Counted from the first letter of the stretch, positions 42,530 through 51,005 are shown. The stretch is 64,000 nucleotides of DNA from Ruminococcus sp. (GCF_017549005.1 NZ_JAFYYT010000056.1:62001-126000); one strand, 5' to 3'. The notes: generated by a model not told the origin, from the letters alone. Translations and numbers: made by a program.

Positions 42530-43899
42530 TGAATAAACGAATAATCGCACTTATAGTGCTGATCCTTATGGCAGGAGCTTCCATAGGAACCATGCTCTTC
42601 TTCAAGGATAAGAAAAACAAGGAAGACAATAAGATACAGGAGGAGATAAACGACAACGTCCTGTTCGACTTTGATCCCTACTCCCCCACACAGATAGTTT
42701 TCACAAAGGGCGACGAGTCCTATACCTGCAAGCTCGACGGCGAAAAATGGATCCTTGAATCGGGAGAATTTCCCGTGGATCAGACCTACTGTCAGCTCAT
42801 ATGCACCTACTGCTCAAACCTCACAGCCGTTGAGAACTACGGCGAGATAACCGACGAAAAGCTGAAAATGTACGGCCTCGACAACGCCGACAAGGTGGAG
42901 ATAACCGAGCCAAAGGGCACACATACCATAACTATCGGCAACATGAGCCCCACAGGCGAGTACTACTACGCAACGGTCGACGGCAAGAAGAACGTCTATG
43001 CGCTGGAGCTCATGCGCGGAAGCGTCCTCAAGCTGGACAGGCTCCTCATCAAGAACAAGGAGCTTCTTCCGTACACGCTTTACGACCTCAAGGAAGTAAC
43101 CACTTACAAGGACGGAAAGATACTCTGCGACCTCACCTTTGACGAGGACGGCAGCAAATGGGAACTTCCTGCATACTACTCACAGGTAACTCTCGACCAG
43201 ACCGAGGTAACAGCTACCTTCAACAACATCGTCCGTCTCGAAGCTGAGGAAATGATGGACGAAAAGCTTGACGACCTCACCAAGTACGGCTTTGACAAGC
43301 CCTACGGCGAGGCTGTTGTAAAGGGACTTGACGGAAGCGAGAGACATCTTCTCGTAAGCATAAACGAAAGCGACCCTAAGTACTGCTACGTCCTCGTGGA
43401 CAAGGAACAGGTGGAGATGTACTACACCGCAGACCTTGATTTCACCCAGAAGACCGCATATGACTACATCGTTCAGAACTACAATACCGCAAGCTATTAC
43501 AACATAAGCGGATTCAGCTTCAAATTCCGTGAAAACGACGATAAGTGCACGCTTGACAACGACGCAAAGGAATGCACCTACAACGGAAAGAGTGTAGATA
43601 TCGATTCTTCCGAGACATATCTTGCGTTCACCAACTTCTACAACTCGTTCTCTATACTCAAGCTCAAAGGCACGGACGCAGAGGCAAAACCCGAGCTGAA
43701 AGACCCTGAGCTGTCTGCCGAGTTCCTTCTCAAAGAGGGCGGCAGCATAAAGATCGACCTTGTAAAGGGTGAAGACACAATCTACTATGTATTCCGCGAC
43801 GGAAAATACATCGGTGCATACGTGGACGAATCAATGCTCACAGGAAGAAACACGGTCAGCGACTTCTACCTGAAGTTCAAGAAACTGGCGAATATATAA
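42529..43899 (+). CDS. DUF4340-domain membrane-anchored protein
   Basis: 456 residues with an N-terminal anchor (IIALIVLILMAGASIGTMLFF) and repeated beta-rich segments outside, matching DUF4340 (DGEKWIL, LKMYGLDNADKVEIT, LTKYGFDKPYGEAVV). DUF4340 proteins typically follow GldG-like genes in Firmicute exporter operons. The four genes therefore look like one machine, probably moving a lipid, polymer or protein across the envelope. The operon ends in a terminator at 43902-43931. Confidence 0.85.
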   Translation: MNKRIIALIVLILMAGASIGTMLFFKDKKNKEDNKIQEEINDNVLFDFDPYSPTQIVFTKGDESYTCKLDGEKWILESGEFPVDQTYCQLICTYCSNLTAVENYGEITDEKLKMYGLDNADKVEITEPKGTHTITIGNMSPTGEYYYATVDGKKNVYALELMRGSVLKLDRLLIKNKELLPYTLYDLKEVTTYKDGKILCDLTFDEDGSKWELPAYYSQVTLDQTEVTATFNNIVRLEAEEMMDEKLDDLTKYGFDKPYGEAVVKGLDGSERHLLVSINESDPKYCYVLVDKEQVEMYYTADLDFTQKTAYDYIVQNYNTASYYNISGFSFKFRENDDKCTLDNDAKECTYNGKSVDIDSSETYLAFTNFYNSFSILKLKGTDAEAKPELKDPELSAEFLLKEGGSIKIDLVKGEDTIYYVFRDGKYIGAYVDESMLTGRNTVSDFYLKFKKLANI

Positions 43900-43901
43900 A
43901 G

Positions 43902-43931
43902 AAAAAGCAGCACATCATGTGCTGCTTTTTT
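43902..43931 (+). terminator. Rho-independent terminator of the ABC operon
   Basis: AAAAAGCAGCACA (43902-43914) pairs with TGTGCTGCTTTTT (from 43918), a 13-bp stem with a 3-base loop and T run. Confidence 0.93.
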
Positions 43932-43970
43932 CAGTTTGTCGAAAAAATATGTTTTTAATCATTTATTCAC

Positions 43971-43992
43971 GGGCTGATGCGGGCGTCAGCCC
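43971..43992. repeat. GGGCTGATGC-type dispersed hairpin
   Basis: GGGCTGA (43971-43977) pairs with TCAGCCC (43986-43992). The GGGCTGATGC core recurs at 58911-58920. It lies just past the spoIIID 3' end. Confidence 0.55.
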
Positions 43993-44010
43993 TGCAGCCA
44001 TAGCTTCCTT

Positions 44011-44289
44011 TTATCTGTAAAACCGTCCTTTTTTATGACAAGTCATAGCTTCGTACTTCCTTTTTGTGGCAAGACCGCCGCGTATATGGCGTTCCTGCTT
44101 GTTTATTTCAAGAATATCCTTTACTTTCGCATAAAGCTCGGGATCGTCCGTTCTTAGCCGCTCGCTCACATCTTTATGGACAGTGCTCTTTGAGATACCG
44201 AAATACTTGGCGGCAGCTCTTACTGTAGCCTTGTTTTCGGTTATGAACTTCCCGAGCATGACCGCCCGCCCCTCAGGCTGAGTTTTCAA
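44011..44289 (-). CDS. spoIIID: Sporulation transcription regulator SpoIIID
   Basis: A mother-cell DNA-binding regulator that acts after sigma-E. The 92-residue protein has the helix-turn-helix ATVRAAAKYFGISKSTVHKD, followed by ERLRTDDPELYAKVKDIL and RHIRGGLATKRKYE, which match SpoIIID closely. I favour the TTG start at 44289, eight bases after GAGG. The upstream ATG is only two bases from it. It is divergent from spoVAC. No convincing sigma-E promoter was found: a CATATACATT box at 44319-44328 lacks a matching -35. Confidence 0.93.
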   Translation of the reverse strand: MKTQPEGRAVMLGKFITENKATVRAAAKYFGISKSTVHKDVSERLRTDDPELYAKVKDILEINKQERHIRGGLATKRKYEAMTCHKKGRFYR

Positions 44290-44391
44290 ACACATCACCT
44301 CTTTTCATGACGTTTACTAATGTATATGTCATAAAAAAGAAATAGATGTTACGTTAAATCAAAATTTAACTTTGCCAAATTATGATTGAAC

Positions 44392-44420
44392 GAATAATTT
44401 GCGCAAAAACGCACATACTA
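44392..44420 (+). promoter_or_regulatory. Sigma-G-like (forespore) promoter for spoVAC
   Basis: GAATA (44392-44396), 17 bases, CATACTA (44414-44420). This fits the Bacillus sigma-G pattern GHATR, about 18 bases, CATNHTA, and stands 19 bases before the spoVAC ATG. Confidence 0.65.
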
Positions 44421-44439
44421 CCGCAAAGGAGCTGATAAT

Positions 44440-44880
44440 ATGAAGATAACCCCCGAGCTTTACAGCGATATGACGCGGCAGGCTTCACCGAAGTCCAACT
44501 CCAAAGCCAACATAACAGCCGCATTTTTAGTGGGTGGAACTGTCTGCGCCATAGGACAGATACTGCTCTCCCTCCTCGAAGCCTGCGGACTTGACAGAAC
44601 AGCGGCAGGCACATGGACTTCCATAATCCTTGTGGGGATAAGCTCAATATGCACCGGCTTCGGCTGGTACCAGCGGCTCGCAAAGCTCGCAGGCGCAGGA
44701 ACGCTCGTCCCCATAACAGGCTTTTCAAACGCCATAAGCTCATGCGCCATAGAAGCACGTTCAGAGGGACCCATTCTCGGCGTAGGAGCAAAGATATTCA
44801 CCATAGCAGGCCCCGTACTCCTGTACGGCTGCACAGCAGCAAGTATCTACGGCGTGATATACTATTTTACTGCCCGATAA
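44440..44880 (+). CDS. spoVAC: Stage V sporulation protein AC
   Basis: 146 residues with four hydrophobic segments. LVPITGFSNAISSCAIEARSE and GAKIFTIAGPVLLYG are hallmark SpoVAC sequences. SpoVA proteins form the inner-membrane channel that moves dipicolinic acid into and out of the spore; SpoVAC is reported to be mechanosensitive. Here the gene stands alone, without spoVAD or spoVAE beside it. The ribosome site AAGGAG and a sigma-G-like promoter precede it; a terminator follows at 44952. Confidence 0.93.
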   Translation: MKITPELYSDMTRQASPKSNSKANITAAFLVGGTVCAIGQILLSLLEACGLDRTAAGTWTSIILVGISSICTGFGWYQRLAKLAGAGTLVPITGFSNAISSCAIEARSEGPILGVGAKIFTIAGPVLLYGCTAASIYGVIYYFTAR

Positions 44881-44889
44881 ACCTGCAGA

Positions 44890-44910
44890 GGGGCGGATAT
44901 TATCCGTCCG
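44890..44910. repeat. GGGCGGATA-type hairpin after spoVAC
   Basis: GGGCGGATA (44891-44899) pairs imperfectly with TATCCGTCC just downstream. A close relative occurs at 58867-58883. It starts about 10 bases after the spoVAC stop. Confidence 0.5.
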
Positions 44911-44951
44911 TCACCTGACATAACCGTTCCCTCCCGTATAAGCAAAAAAAG

Positions 44952-44977
44952 GCAGGGCATAAAGCCCTGCTTGTCTT
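44952..44977 (+). terminator. Rho-independent terminator after spoVAC
   Basis: GCAGGGC (44952-44958), loop ATAAA, GCCCTGC (44964-44970), then TTGTCTT. Confidence 0.8.
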
Positions 44978-45290
44978 AGATAAACAGATAAAAATAAATA
45001 TGTGTAGAACAAAAGAAAGGAGACAACAAAACGAGTGTTAAATAAATCTTAACACTGTAGTTATTATACCTTATTTCTGACCTTTCGTCAAGCAAATCCC
45101 CTAACTTTTGTCAAAATACACAACTTTAAGCAATCTTAGTAATACATTTTTCACAACGCCCGTTAAAATCACTGACAGCTGTACATATTTATTCTGCCGC
45201 AGCTGCGGACATTGTCAGACAAACGGCTTTATATAGACATATTGCTAAAAAAACGCCTGATAATTTTGTAACAAGTCAGCAAAAAAAGTG
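44978..45290. other. Intergenic region upstream of the nifJ promoter
   Basis: About 310 bases with no gene. It holds an 8-bp inverted repeat AGTGTTAA with TTAACACT (45034-45056) preceded by AAAGGAG, and otherwise AT-rich sequence. A 13-codon frame around the AAAGGAG looks accidental. Confidence 0.45.
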
Positions 45291-45319
45291 TTTACAAAGA
45301 TTATGATTTGTGGTATAAT
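45291..45319 (+). promoter_or_regulatory. Sigma-A promoter for nifJ
   Basis: TTTACA (45291-45296), 17 bases, TATAAT (45314-45319) with a TGG extended -10. The leader is about 80 bases and ends in TTAGGAGG before the ATG. Confidence 0.88.
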
Positions 45320-45406
45320 ATTTCACAGTAGTTATATTTGGTTAACGTTATCACCCGCTAACCACTTCTATAACCTAATTATTATAATATTTAGGAGGTC
45401 ATTCCT

Positions 45407-48400
45407 ATGGCAATCAAAAGAAAAATGAAAACAATGGACGGTAATAATGCCGCTGCATATGTTTCTTACGCCTTCACGGAAGTTGCCGGTATCTACCCGA
45501 TCACACCTTCCAGCCCGATGGCAGACTATGTTGATCAGTGGTCTGCTCAGGGTGTAAAGAACATTTTCGGCACTACCGTTAAGGTTGAGGAGATGCAGTC
45601 TGAAGCTGGTGCAGCCGGTACTGTTCACGGTTCTCTGAACGCTGGTGCACTCACAACTACATACACAGCATCACAGGGACTTCTCCTCATGATCCCGAAT
45701 ATGTACAAGATCGCAGGTGAGCTGCTTCCTTGCGTATTCCATGTTTCTGCACGCTGCGTTGCTTCTCACGCACTGAACATTTTCGGCGACCACTCTGACG
45801 TTTATGCTTGCCGTCAGACAGGTTTTGCAATGCTCGCTGAGACAAACCCGCAGGAAGTTATGGATCTCGCTGCTGTTGCTCATCTCGCTTCAATCAAGAG
45901 CCGCGTTCCTTTCATCAACTTCTTCGACGGTTTCCGTACATCCCACGAGATCCAGAAGATCGAGACATGGGATTACGAGGATCTGAAGGAAATGTGCGAT
46001 ATGGATGCTGTAAAGGCATTCCGCGAGCGTGCTCTTAATCCTGAAAATCCGACAATGCGTGGTTCTCACGAGAACGGTGATATCTTCTTCCAGCACCGTG
46101 AGGCTTGCAACTCCTACTACAATGCTGTTCCTGCTATCGTTGAGGAGTACATGGGCAAGGTAAACGCAAAGCTCGGCACTGACTACAAGCTCTTCAATTA
46201 CTACGGTGCTCCTGATGCAGACCGTGTTATCGTTGCAATGGGTTCGATCTGCGACGTTGCTGAGGAAGTTATCGACTACCTGAACAAGAAGGGTGAGAAG
46301 GTCGGTATCGTTAAGGTTCGCCTGTTCCGTCCGTTCTCAGCTGAAAAGCTTGCTGAGGCAATCCCTGCAACAGCAAAGACGATCGCTGTACTTGACAGAA
46401 CAAAGGAGCCCGGTTCTCTCGGTGAGCCTCTTTACCTCGATGTAGTTGCAGCTCTTAATGTTACAGGCAGAAACGGTATCAAGGTAATCGGCGGCCGTTA
46501 CGGTCTCGGTTCAAAGGATACTCCTCCTGCATCTGTATTCGCTGTTTATGCAGAGCTCGCAAAGGCTGATCCTAAGCCGCAGTTCACACTCGGTATCGTT
46601 GACGATGTTACAAACCTCTCACTCGCTGAGGAAGATGCTCCGAATACTGCAGCAGAAGGCACTATCGAGTGCAAGTTCTGGGGTCTCGGCGGCGACGGCA
46701 CCGTTGGCGCAAACAAGGACTCTATCAAGATCATCGGCGACCATACCAACAAGTACGTTCAGGCATACTTCCAGTATGACTCCAAGAAGACCGGTGGTAT
46801 CACAATCTCACACCTCCGTTTCGGCGATAAGCCTATCAAGAGCCCTTACTACATCAACAAGGCTGACTTTGTTGCATGTCACAATCCTTCCTACATACTC
46901 AAGGGTTACAAGATGGTAAACGATGTAAAGCCCGGCGGTGTATTCCTCATCAACTGCCAGTGGAAGCCTGAGGAGCTCGATCAGCACCTCACAGCTGATA
47001 CAAAGCAGTATATCGCAAAGAACAATATCCAGCTCTATCTGGTTAACGCAATAGACCTTGCACAGGAGATCGGTCTTGGCAAGCGTACCAACACCATCCT
47101 CCAGTCTGCATTCTTCTCACTTTCAAAGGTTCTTCCTGAGGCTGAGGCGATCGGCTACATGAAGGAAAAGGCTCAGAAGTTCATGAAGAAGGGTATCGAG
47201 ATCGTTCAGATGAACGAGAAGGCAATCGACGCAGGCGCAAATGCTTATGTCAAGGTCGATGTTCCTGCTGAGTGGGCAAATGCTGTTGATAATTCCGCAC
47301 CTGCAAAGCTCGAGGGCGCAGAGAAGCTCGTCAAGATGGTTGACGGCATCATGAACCCTGTAGGCAAGATGCTCGGTGATACTCTTCCTGTTTCTGCATT
47401 CTCAGATCACGTTGACGGTACATTCGAGCAGGGTGCTTCTGCATATGAAAAGCGCGGAGTTGCTGTTATGGTTCCTGAGTGGAATCAGGATACATGTGCA
47501 AAGTGTAACAAATGTTCATTTGTCTGCCCGCACGCAACGATCCGTCCTTTCGCTCTTACAGACGCTGAAGTTTCTGCTGCTCCGGAGAACATCAAGATCG
47601 CTCCCAAGCCGATCGTAAAGAGCGAGTACAAGTACACTCTCGCTGTTTCCGCTATGGACTGCATGGGCTGCGGCGTATGTATCGGTGTCTGCCCGACAAA
47701 GTCACTCAAGATGGTTCCAAGAGAGTCTCAGGAGTCACAGCAGGCAGTATTCGATTACTGTGTTGCTAAGGTTACAGAGAAGGCAGATGTAGCAACTGAC
47801 GCTAATGTTATCTCCAGCCAGTACAAGAAGCCTCTTCTTGAATTCTCAGGTTCATGTGCAGGCTGTGCCGAGACTTCATATGCAAGACTCATCACACAGC
47901 TCTTCGGTTCAAGAATGTATATCTCCAACGCAACAGGATGTTCTTCAATCTGGGGCGGTCCTGCTGCTACTTCACCATATACTGTTGATGCAAACGGCCA
48001 CGGTCCTGCATGGGCAAACTCACTGTTCGAGGACAACGCTGAGCACGGTCTCGGTATGTATCTCGGTCAGAAGGCAATCCGTGAAAGACTCATCGAGGAA
48101 GTAAAGGAAATCGCTGCAAGCGACAAGGCATCTGCAGAAATCAAGGCTGCTGCTGATGAGTATCTCGCAACTGTTAACGACGGTGCTAAGAATACAGCTG
48201 CAACTGCTGCACTCGTTGCTGAGCTCGAGAAGTGCGACTGCAAGTGCGATAAGAAGGCAGATATCCTTGAGAACAAGAACTACCTCTCCAAGAAGTCCGT
48301 ATGGATCTTCGGCGGCGACGGCTGGGCTTATGATATCGGCTTCGGCGGTCTTGACCACGTTCTCGCTACAGGCGAAGATGTAAACATCATGGTATTCGAT

Positions 48401-48940
48401 ACCGAGGTTTACTCAAACACAGGCGGACAGGCTTCCAAGTCATCCAACATCGGTCAGGTTGCACAGTTCGCAGCAGCTGGTAAGGCAATTGCAAAGAAGC
48501 GCCTTGCTGATATCGCTATGAGCTACGGCTACATCTATGTTGCACAGATCGCTATGGGTGCTGACATGAACCAGACACTCAAGGCAATCAAGGAAGCTGA
48601 GTCTTATCCGGGACCGTCACTCATCATCGGTTATGCACCTTGTGAGATGCACTCAATCAAGGGCGGTATGACTAACTGCCAGGCTGAGATGGAAAAGGCT
48701 GTTAAGTGCGGCTACTGGAATAACTTCCGTTATGATCCTCGTCTTGCTGCTGAGGGCAAGAACCCATTCCAGCTTGATTCCAAGGCTCCTACAGAGTCTT
48801 ATCAGGACTTCATCATGAACGAGGCTCGTTACAGCGCTCTCACACGTTCATTCCCTGACCGTGCTAAGGAGCTGTTCGCTAAGGCTGAGCAGACTGCAGC
48901 TAATCGTTACGATTACCTCACAAAGCTCGCTGAGAAGTAA
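45407..48940 (+). CDS. nifJ: Pyruvate:ferredoxin (flavodoxin) oxidoreductase
   Basis: Oxidises pyruvate to acetyl-CoA and CO2, passing electrons to ferredoxin; the central step of fermentation here. The single-chain 1177-residue form carries the N-terminal domain (SYAFTEVAGIYPITPSSPMA), two 4Fe-4S motifs (CAKCNKCSFVCP and CMGCGVCIGVCP), a further Cys pair (CAGCAETSYARL) and the TPP site (GGDGWAYDIGFGG, YSNTGGQASKS). Length is standard. Lys is almost always AAG, and Ala/Val favour GCT/GTT, unlike neighbours such as the XRE locus, in keeping with high expression. It is monocistronic. Confidence 0.97.
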   Translation: MAIKRKMKTMDGNNAAAYVSYAFTEVAGIYPITPSSPMADYVDQWSAQGVKNIFGTTVKVEEMQSEAGAAGTVHGSLNAGALTTTYTASQGLLLMIPNMYKIAGELLPCVFHVSARCVASHALNIFGDHSDVYACRQTGFAMLAETNPQEVMDLAAVAHLASIKSRVPFINFFDGFRTSHEIQKIETWDYEDLKEMCDMDAVKAFRERALNPENPTMRGSHENGDIFFQHREACNSYYNAVPAIVEEYMGKVNAKLGTDYKLFNYYGAPDADRVIVAMGSICDVAEEVIDYLNKKGEKVGIVKVRLFRPFSAEKLAEAIPATAKTIAVLDRTKEPGSLGEPLYLDVVAALNVTGRNGIKVIGGRYGLGSKDTPPASVFAVYAELAKADPKPQFTLGIVDDVTNLSLAEEDAPNTAAEGTIECKFWGLGGDGTVGANKDSIKIIGDHTNKYVQAYFQYDSKKTGGITISHLRFGDKPIKSPYYINKADFVACHNPSYILKGYKMVNDVKPGGVFLINCQWKPEELDQHLTADTKQYIAKNNIQLYLVNAIDLAQEIGLGKRTNTILQSAFFSLSKVLPEAEAIGYMKEKAQKFMKKGIEIVQMNEKAIDAGANAYVKVDVPAEWANAVDNSAPAKLEGAEKLVKMVDGIMNPVGKMLGDTLPVSAFSDHVDGTFEQGASAYEKRGVAVMVPEWNQDTCAKCNKCSFVCPHATIRPFALTDAEVSAAPENIKIAPKPIVKSEYKYTLAVSAMDCMGCGVCIGVCPTKSLKMVPRESQESQQAVFDYCVAKVTEKADVATDANVISSQYKKPLLEFSGSCAGCAETSYARLITQLFGSRMYISNATGCSSIWGGPAATSPYTVDANGHGPAWANSLFEDNAEHGLGMYLGQKAIRERLIEEVKEIAASDKASAEIKAAADEYLATVNDGAKNTAATAALVAELEKCDCKCDKKADILENKNYLSKKSVWIFGGDGWAYDIGFGGLDHVLATGEDVNIMVFDTEVYSNTGGQASKSSNIGQVAQFAAAGKAIAKKRLADIAMSYGYIYVAQIAMGADMNQTLKAIKEAESYPGPSLIIGYAPCEMHSIKGGMTNCQAEMEKAVKCGYWNNFRYDPRLAAEGKNPFQLDSKAPTESYQDFIMNEARYSALTRSFPDRAKELFAKAEQTAANRYDYLTKLAEK

Positions 48941-49028
48941 TTCTTCGCAGAGAAGCTCTTCAGTGAAGACTGTTTAAACGGAAAATATTTCCGCTTTATA
49001 ATCAACGTGCACATACGAATATAATAAA

Positions 49029-49063
49029 TCTCCCCGATACGAACAGGTACCGGGGAGTTTTTT
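49029..49063 (+). terminator. Rho-independent terminator of nifJ
   Basis: CTCCCCG (49030-49036) pairs with CGGGGAG (49051-49057), followed by TTTTTT. It also separates nifJ from the convergent gene ending at 49065. Confidence 0.88.
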
Positions 49064-49064
49064 A

Positions 49065-49496
49065 TTACATTTTCTTCTTATAGAATATATTGACAATAAC
49101 TGTTATCAACGCACTTGCCGTCATTTCAGCAAACAGCGTAGTAGCTATGACTTTGCTGAAAAATCCTGATACTATTACCGCAATAGCCGTAAGCATAAGG
49201 CTTACCACAGAGGCTGTACGCATAGTCTCCTTGCTTATGGCAATATTGCGCTCGTCAGTCGATTTTATGTACTCCTCTTTCAGCTTTTTCTCATTGCGGA
49301 GCAGCATAAGATATTTTATCATCAAAAAGACCGCTATCACGTCCATTCCGACCATAACTCCTGCTATCATTCCGCGTGAGAAATCGGGAGCATTTTTTAT
49401 CAAATGCTGAAGCAAAAAGTATGTACCCGATGCCGCACCGCAATACATCGTGCATAAATAAAATCTTCTCTGAATTTTTTTCTTGAATTCTTCCAT
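49065..49496 (-). CDS. Small integral membrane protein of an XRE-linked locus
   Basis: 143 residues with four hydrophobic segments and a central charged stretch (RNEKKLKEEYIKSTDERNIAI). The DERN motif before the second membrane pair recalls DUF2178/DUF6442-like proteins, which are often paired with a small XRE regulator, as here. It lies 11 bases after the xre stop. Function is unknown. Confidence 0.75.
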   Translation of the reverse strand: MEEFKKKIQRRFYLCTMYCGAASGTYFLLQHLIKNAPDFSRGMIAGVMVGMDVIAVFLMIKYLMLLRNEKKLKEEYIKSTDERNIAISKETMRTASVVSLMLTAIAVIVSGFFSKVIATTLFAEMTASALITVIVNIFYKKKM

Positions 49497-49507
49497 AATA
49501 ATTCTCC

Positions 49508-49714
49508 TTATAGGTTCTCCTCGCCCTCGAAAATGAACAGCTCTTCGATAGAAACGCCGAAGAACTGCGCCGCCTTATGGGCGAGGGTAAGTGAAGCATT
49601 GTATTTTCCGTTTTCCAGTGATATGATAGTCTGCCGCGTGACGCTGAGCGCGTCGGCAAGTTCCTGCTGCGTGACCTTTCGGACTTTCCGCAGTTCCTGT
49701 ATCCTATTTTTCAT
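49508..49714 (-). CDS. XRE-family transcriptional regulator
   Basis: 68 residues that are almost entirely one HTH_3 domain: MKNRIQELRKVRKVTQQELA, VTRQTIISLENGKYNASL and the amphipathic end FFGVSIEELFIFEGEE. I chose ATG 49714 with AAGGAG 7 bases upstream; the frame extends to 49798 but overlaps a better gene. It probably represses its own operon through the repeats at 49847-49917. Confidence 0.9.
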   Translation of the reverse strand: MKNRIQELRKVRKVTQQELADALSVTRQTIISLENGKYNASLTLAHKAAQFFGVSIEELFIFEGEENL

Positions 49715-49826
49715 ATTTATTCTCCTTCTTTGCCCTGCCGCGGCAAACAAAGACGACCGCAATCGCTGTAGCAACTGTCGCCCACGGCAAAGCCGCATTT
49801 ATAAAATCGTGTAATAACTCAGTCAT
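49704..49826 (-). CDS. 40-residue membrane peptide upstream of xre
   Basis: A short frame starting MTELLHDFINAALPW, with one hydrophobic helix (ATVATAIAVVFV) and a basic end (CRGRAKKENKYEK). A strong GAGGAGG is 7 bases before the ATG at 49826, and a consensus-like promoter lies upstream. Its last 11 bases overlap the xre start, and the xre ribosome site lies inside its coding sequence, so the two are probably coupled. I do not recognise a family. A small membrane effector or sensor is possible. Confidence 0.65.
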   Translation of the reverse strand: MTELLHDFINAALPWATVATAIAVVFVCRGRAKKENKYEK

Positions 49827-49846
49827 GATATTACCTCCTCGCCTAT

Positions 49847-49917
49847 GTAAAGTTCGCTTTACCTTCTCTGTGATTATAGTATAGCACGCTTTACATTTTT
49901 TGTCAAGCTCACTTTAC
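49847..49917 (-). promoter_or_regulatory. Three CTTTAC-ended direct repeats overlapping the promoter
   Basis: GTTCGCTTTAC (49852-49862), GCACGCTTTAC (49884-49894) and GCTCACTTTAC (49907-49917) lie in the same orientation. The first also forms GTAAAG-ttcg-CTTTAC (49847-49862). They cover the -35, the spacer and the start region, as expected for an autorepressor. Confidence 0.7.
49878..49906 (-). promoter_or_regulatory. Sigma-A promoter of the peptide-xre operon
   Basis: On the minus strand TTGACA (49901-49906), 17 bases, TATACT (49878-49883). Confidence 0.85.
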
Positions 49918-49937
49918 ATATTTTTATTTTTTAACAT

Positions 49938-49975
49938 AAAAACAGCTCCATGTCATAAAACATGGAGCTGTTTTT
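49938..49975 (-). terminator. Rho-independent terminator of the three-paralogue operon
   Basis: AAAAACAGCTCCATG (49938-49952) pairs perfectly with CATGGAGCTGTTTTT (49961-49975) over an 8-base loop. Confidence 0.9.
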
Positions 49976-49976
49976 C

Positions 49977-50002
49977 GTAACACCGAGAGCGGCGTATCCT
50001 AC
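49977..50002. repeat. ACACCGAG-type dispersed hairpin at a gene tail
   Basis: A 24-base match (about 19 identical) to 58957-58980, sharing the CCGAG, GCGG and TCCTAC blocks. It runs into the stop codon of the gene ending at 49999. Confidence 0.55.
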
Positions 50003-50499
50003 TGATTATTAACAGCTTTCATATACTTCCTGTACTTTATGCTCTTAATTATATACAGTATCTGCCAGAATATACAGAACGGGAATACAGGGATAATGCA
50101 GCTGAAAAGGAGAATACCGATGAACACGAATGTATCCCAGAACGCCTCCGAGCCGTACCATGTCGAGCCCATGAATGAAAAGCCAGTAAAAATACTTGCC
50201 GTGCAGTTTATCATCAGGAACATAAACGGAATGAAGCTCAGGATGAAGCTTGCCCTGTAGGCAGGAGATATGGGCTTCTGCTCCTTTTCAACGCGCTTTC
50301 TCAGCCTTGTGGATACCAGTATCACAAGAGAACCAACTACCGATATAGCAAAGCCCCATACTATAACAAGTGTGAACGGGTCGAAGAAATTGTAATCAAG
50401 ACTTTCCTTCAGCACTCCGCACCTGTAGACGAGCTCCATAATAAACAGCCCTATAAATGAACCGAATATTATCATGCATACTTTTTCCCATTTTTTCAT
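49999..50499 (-). CDS. Membrane protein, paralogue 1 of 3
   Basis: 166 residues with four hydrophobic segments. It shares with the next two proteins the start pattern MxKxEK, a central ILSFIPFMF block, and an end of the form IPVFPFCIFWQILYIIK, so the three arose by tandem duplication. No known family was recognised. The last gene of the set; its stop lies in a dispersed repeat and a terminator follows. Confidence 0.75.
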   Translation of the reverse strand: MKKWEKVCMIIFGSFIGLFIMELVYRCGVLKESLDYNFFDPFTLVIVWGFAISVVGSLVILVSTRLRKRVEKEQKPISPAYRASFILSFIPFMFLMINCTASIFTGFSFMGSTWYGSEAFWDTFVFIGILLFSCIIPVFPFCIFWQILYIIKSIKYRKYMKAVNNQ

Positions 50500-50511
50500 A
50501 ATAACATCTCC

Positions 50512-51000
50512 TTACTGTAAAGCCGCAGTCTCAGCCTTTTTCACTTTGCGGCGTCTTATCAGATAAATAACCTGCCATACGATACACAGCGGCAGAACGG
50601 GAACAACTACCAGCGCTATCCCACCGAACAGCACTGCGATAAGAAACGCGTCCAGACCATAGCTCCTTGACCAAAGGAAATCAATGCCGAAGAACGCGGA
50701 GTAAACTCCGTACAGAAGCATGAGCAGAAACGGCACGAACGACAGTCTGAACCATATCCTGTCCGCATTTGTTATAGCCTTTTTTCCTTTGTTCTTCCTG
50801 TTCCTCATTGCATGGGAAACAAGCACTGCAAAAAGTCCGAGGCAGGAAACTACCAGTATCACGCCGAACTCGGAACAATAGCCCTTTTCAAAGCCGTGAG
50901 CAAGTCCGAAACCCGTTATGCCCTCTGTTATGCAGTAAGCAAGAAAGATCAGTATACCGAGACCAAATACGCCTATAAGAACTTTTTCCACCTTATTCAT
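50512..51000 (-). CDS. Membrane protein, paralogue 2 of 3
   Basis: 162 residues with four hydrophobic segments. MNKVEKVL, FRLSFVPFLLM and VPVLPLCIVWQVIYLI line up with its neighbours. The cytoplasmic loop is very basic (RNRKNKGKKA). The ribosome site is AGGAG; it lies 5 bases after paralogue 3 and 12 bases before paralogue 1. Function is unknown. Confidence 0.75.
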   Translation of the reverse strand: MNKVEKVLIGVFGLGILIFLAYCITEGITGFGLAHGFEKGYCSEFGVILVVSCLGLFAVLVSHAMRNRKNKGKKAITNADRIWFRLSFVPFLLMLLYGVYSAFFGIDFLWSRSYGLDAFLIAVLFGGIALVVVPVLPLCIVWQVIYLIRRRKVKKAETAALQ

Positions 51001-51005
51001 ACAAC

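Noticed and set aside
44319..44328. Sigma-E -10 box (CATATACATT) for spoIIID
   Set aside because: It matches only partly and no -35 lies at the right spacing.
45000..45045. 13-codon frame upstream of nifJ
   Set aside because: Low-complexity residues and no start signal; AAAGGAG lies inside it.
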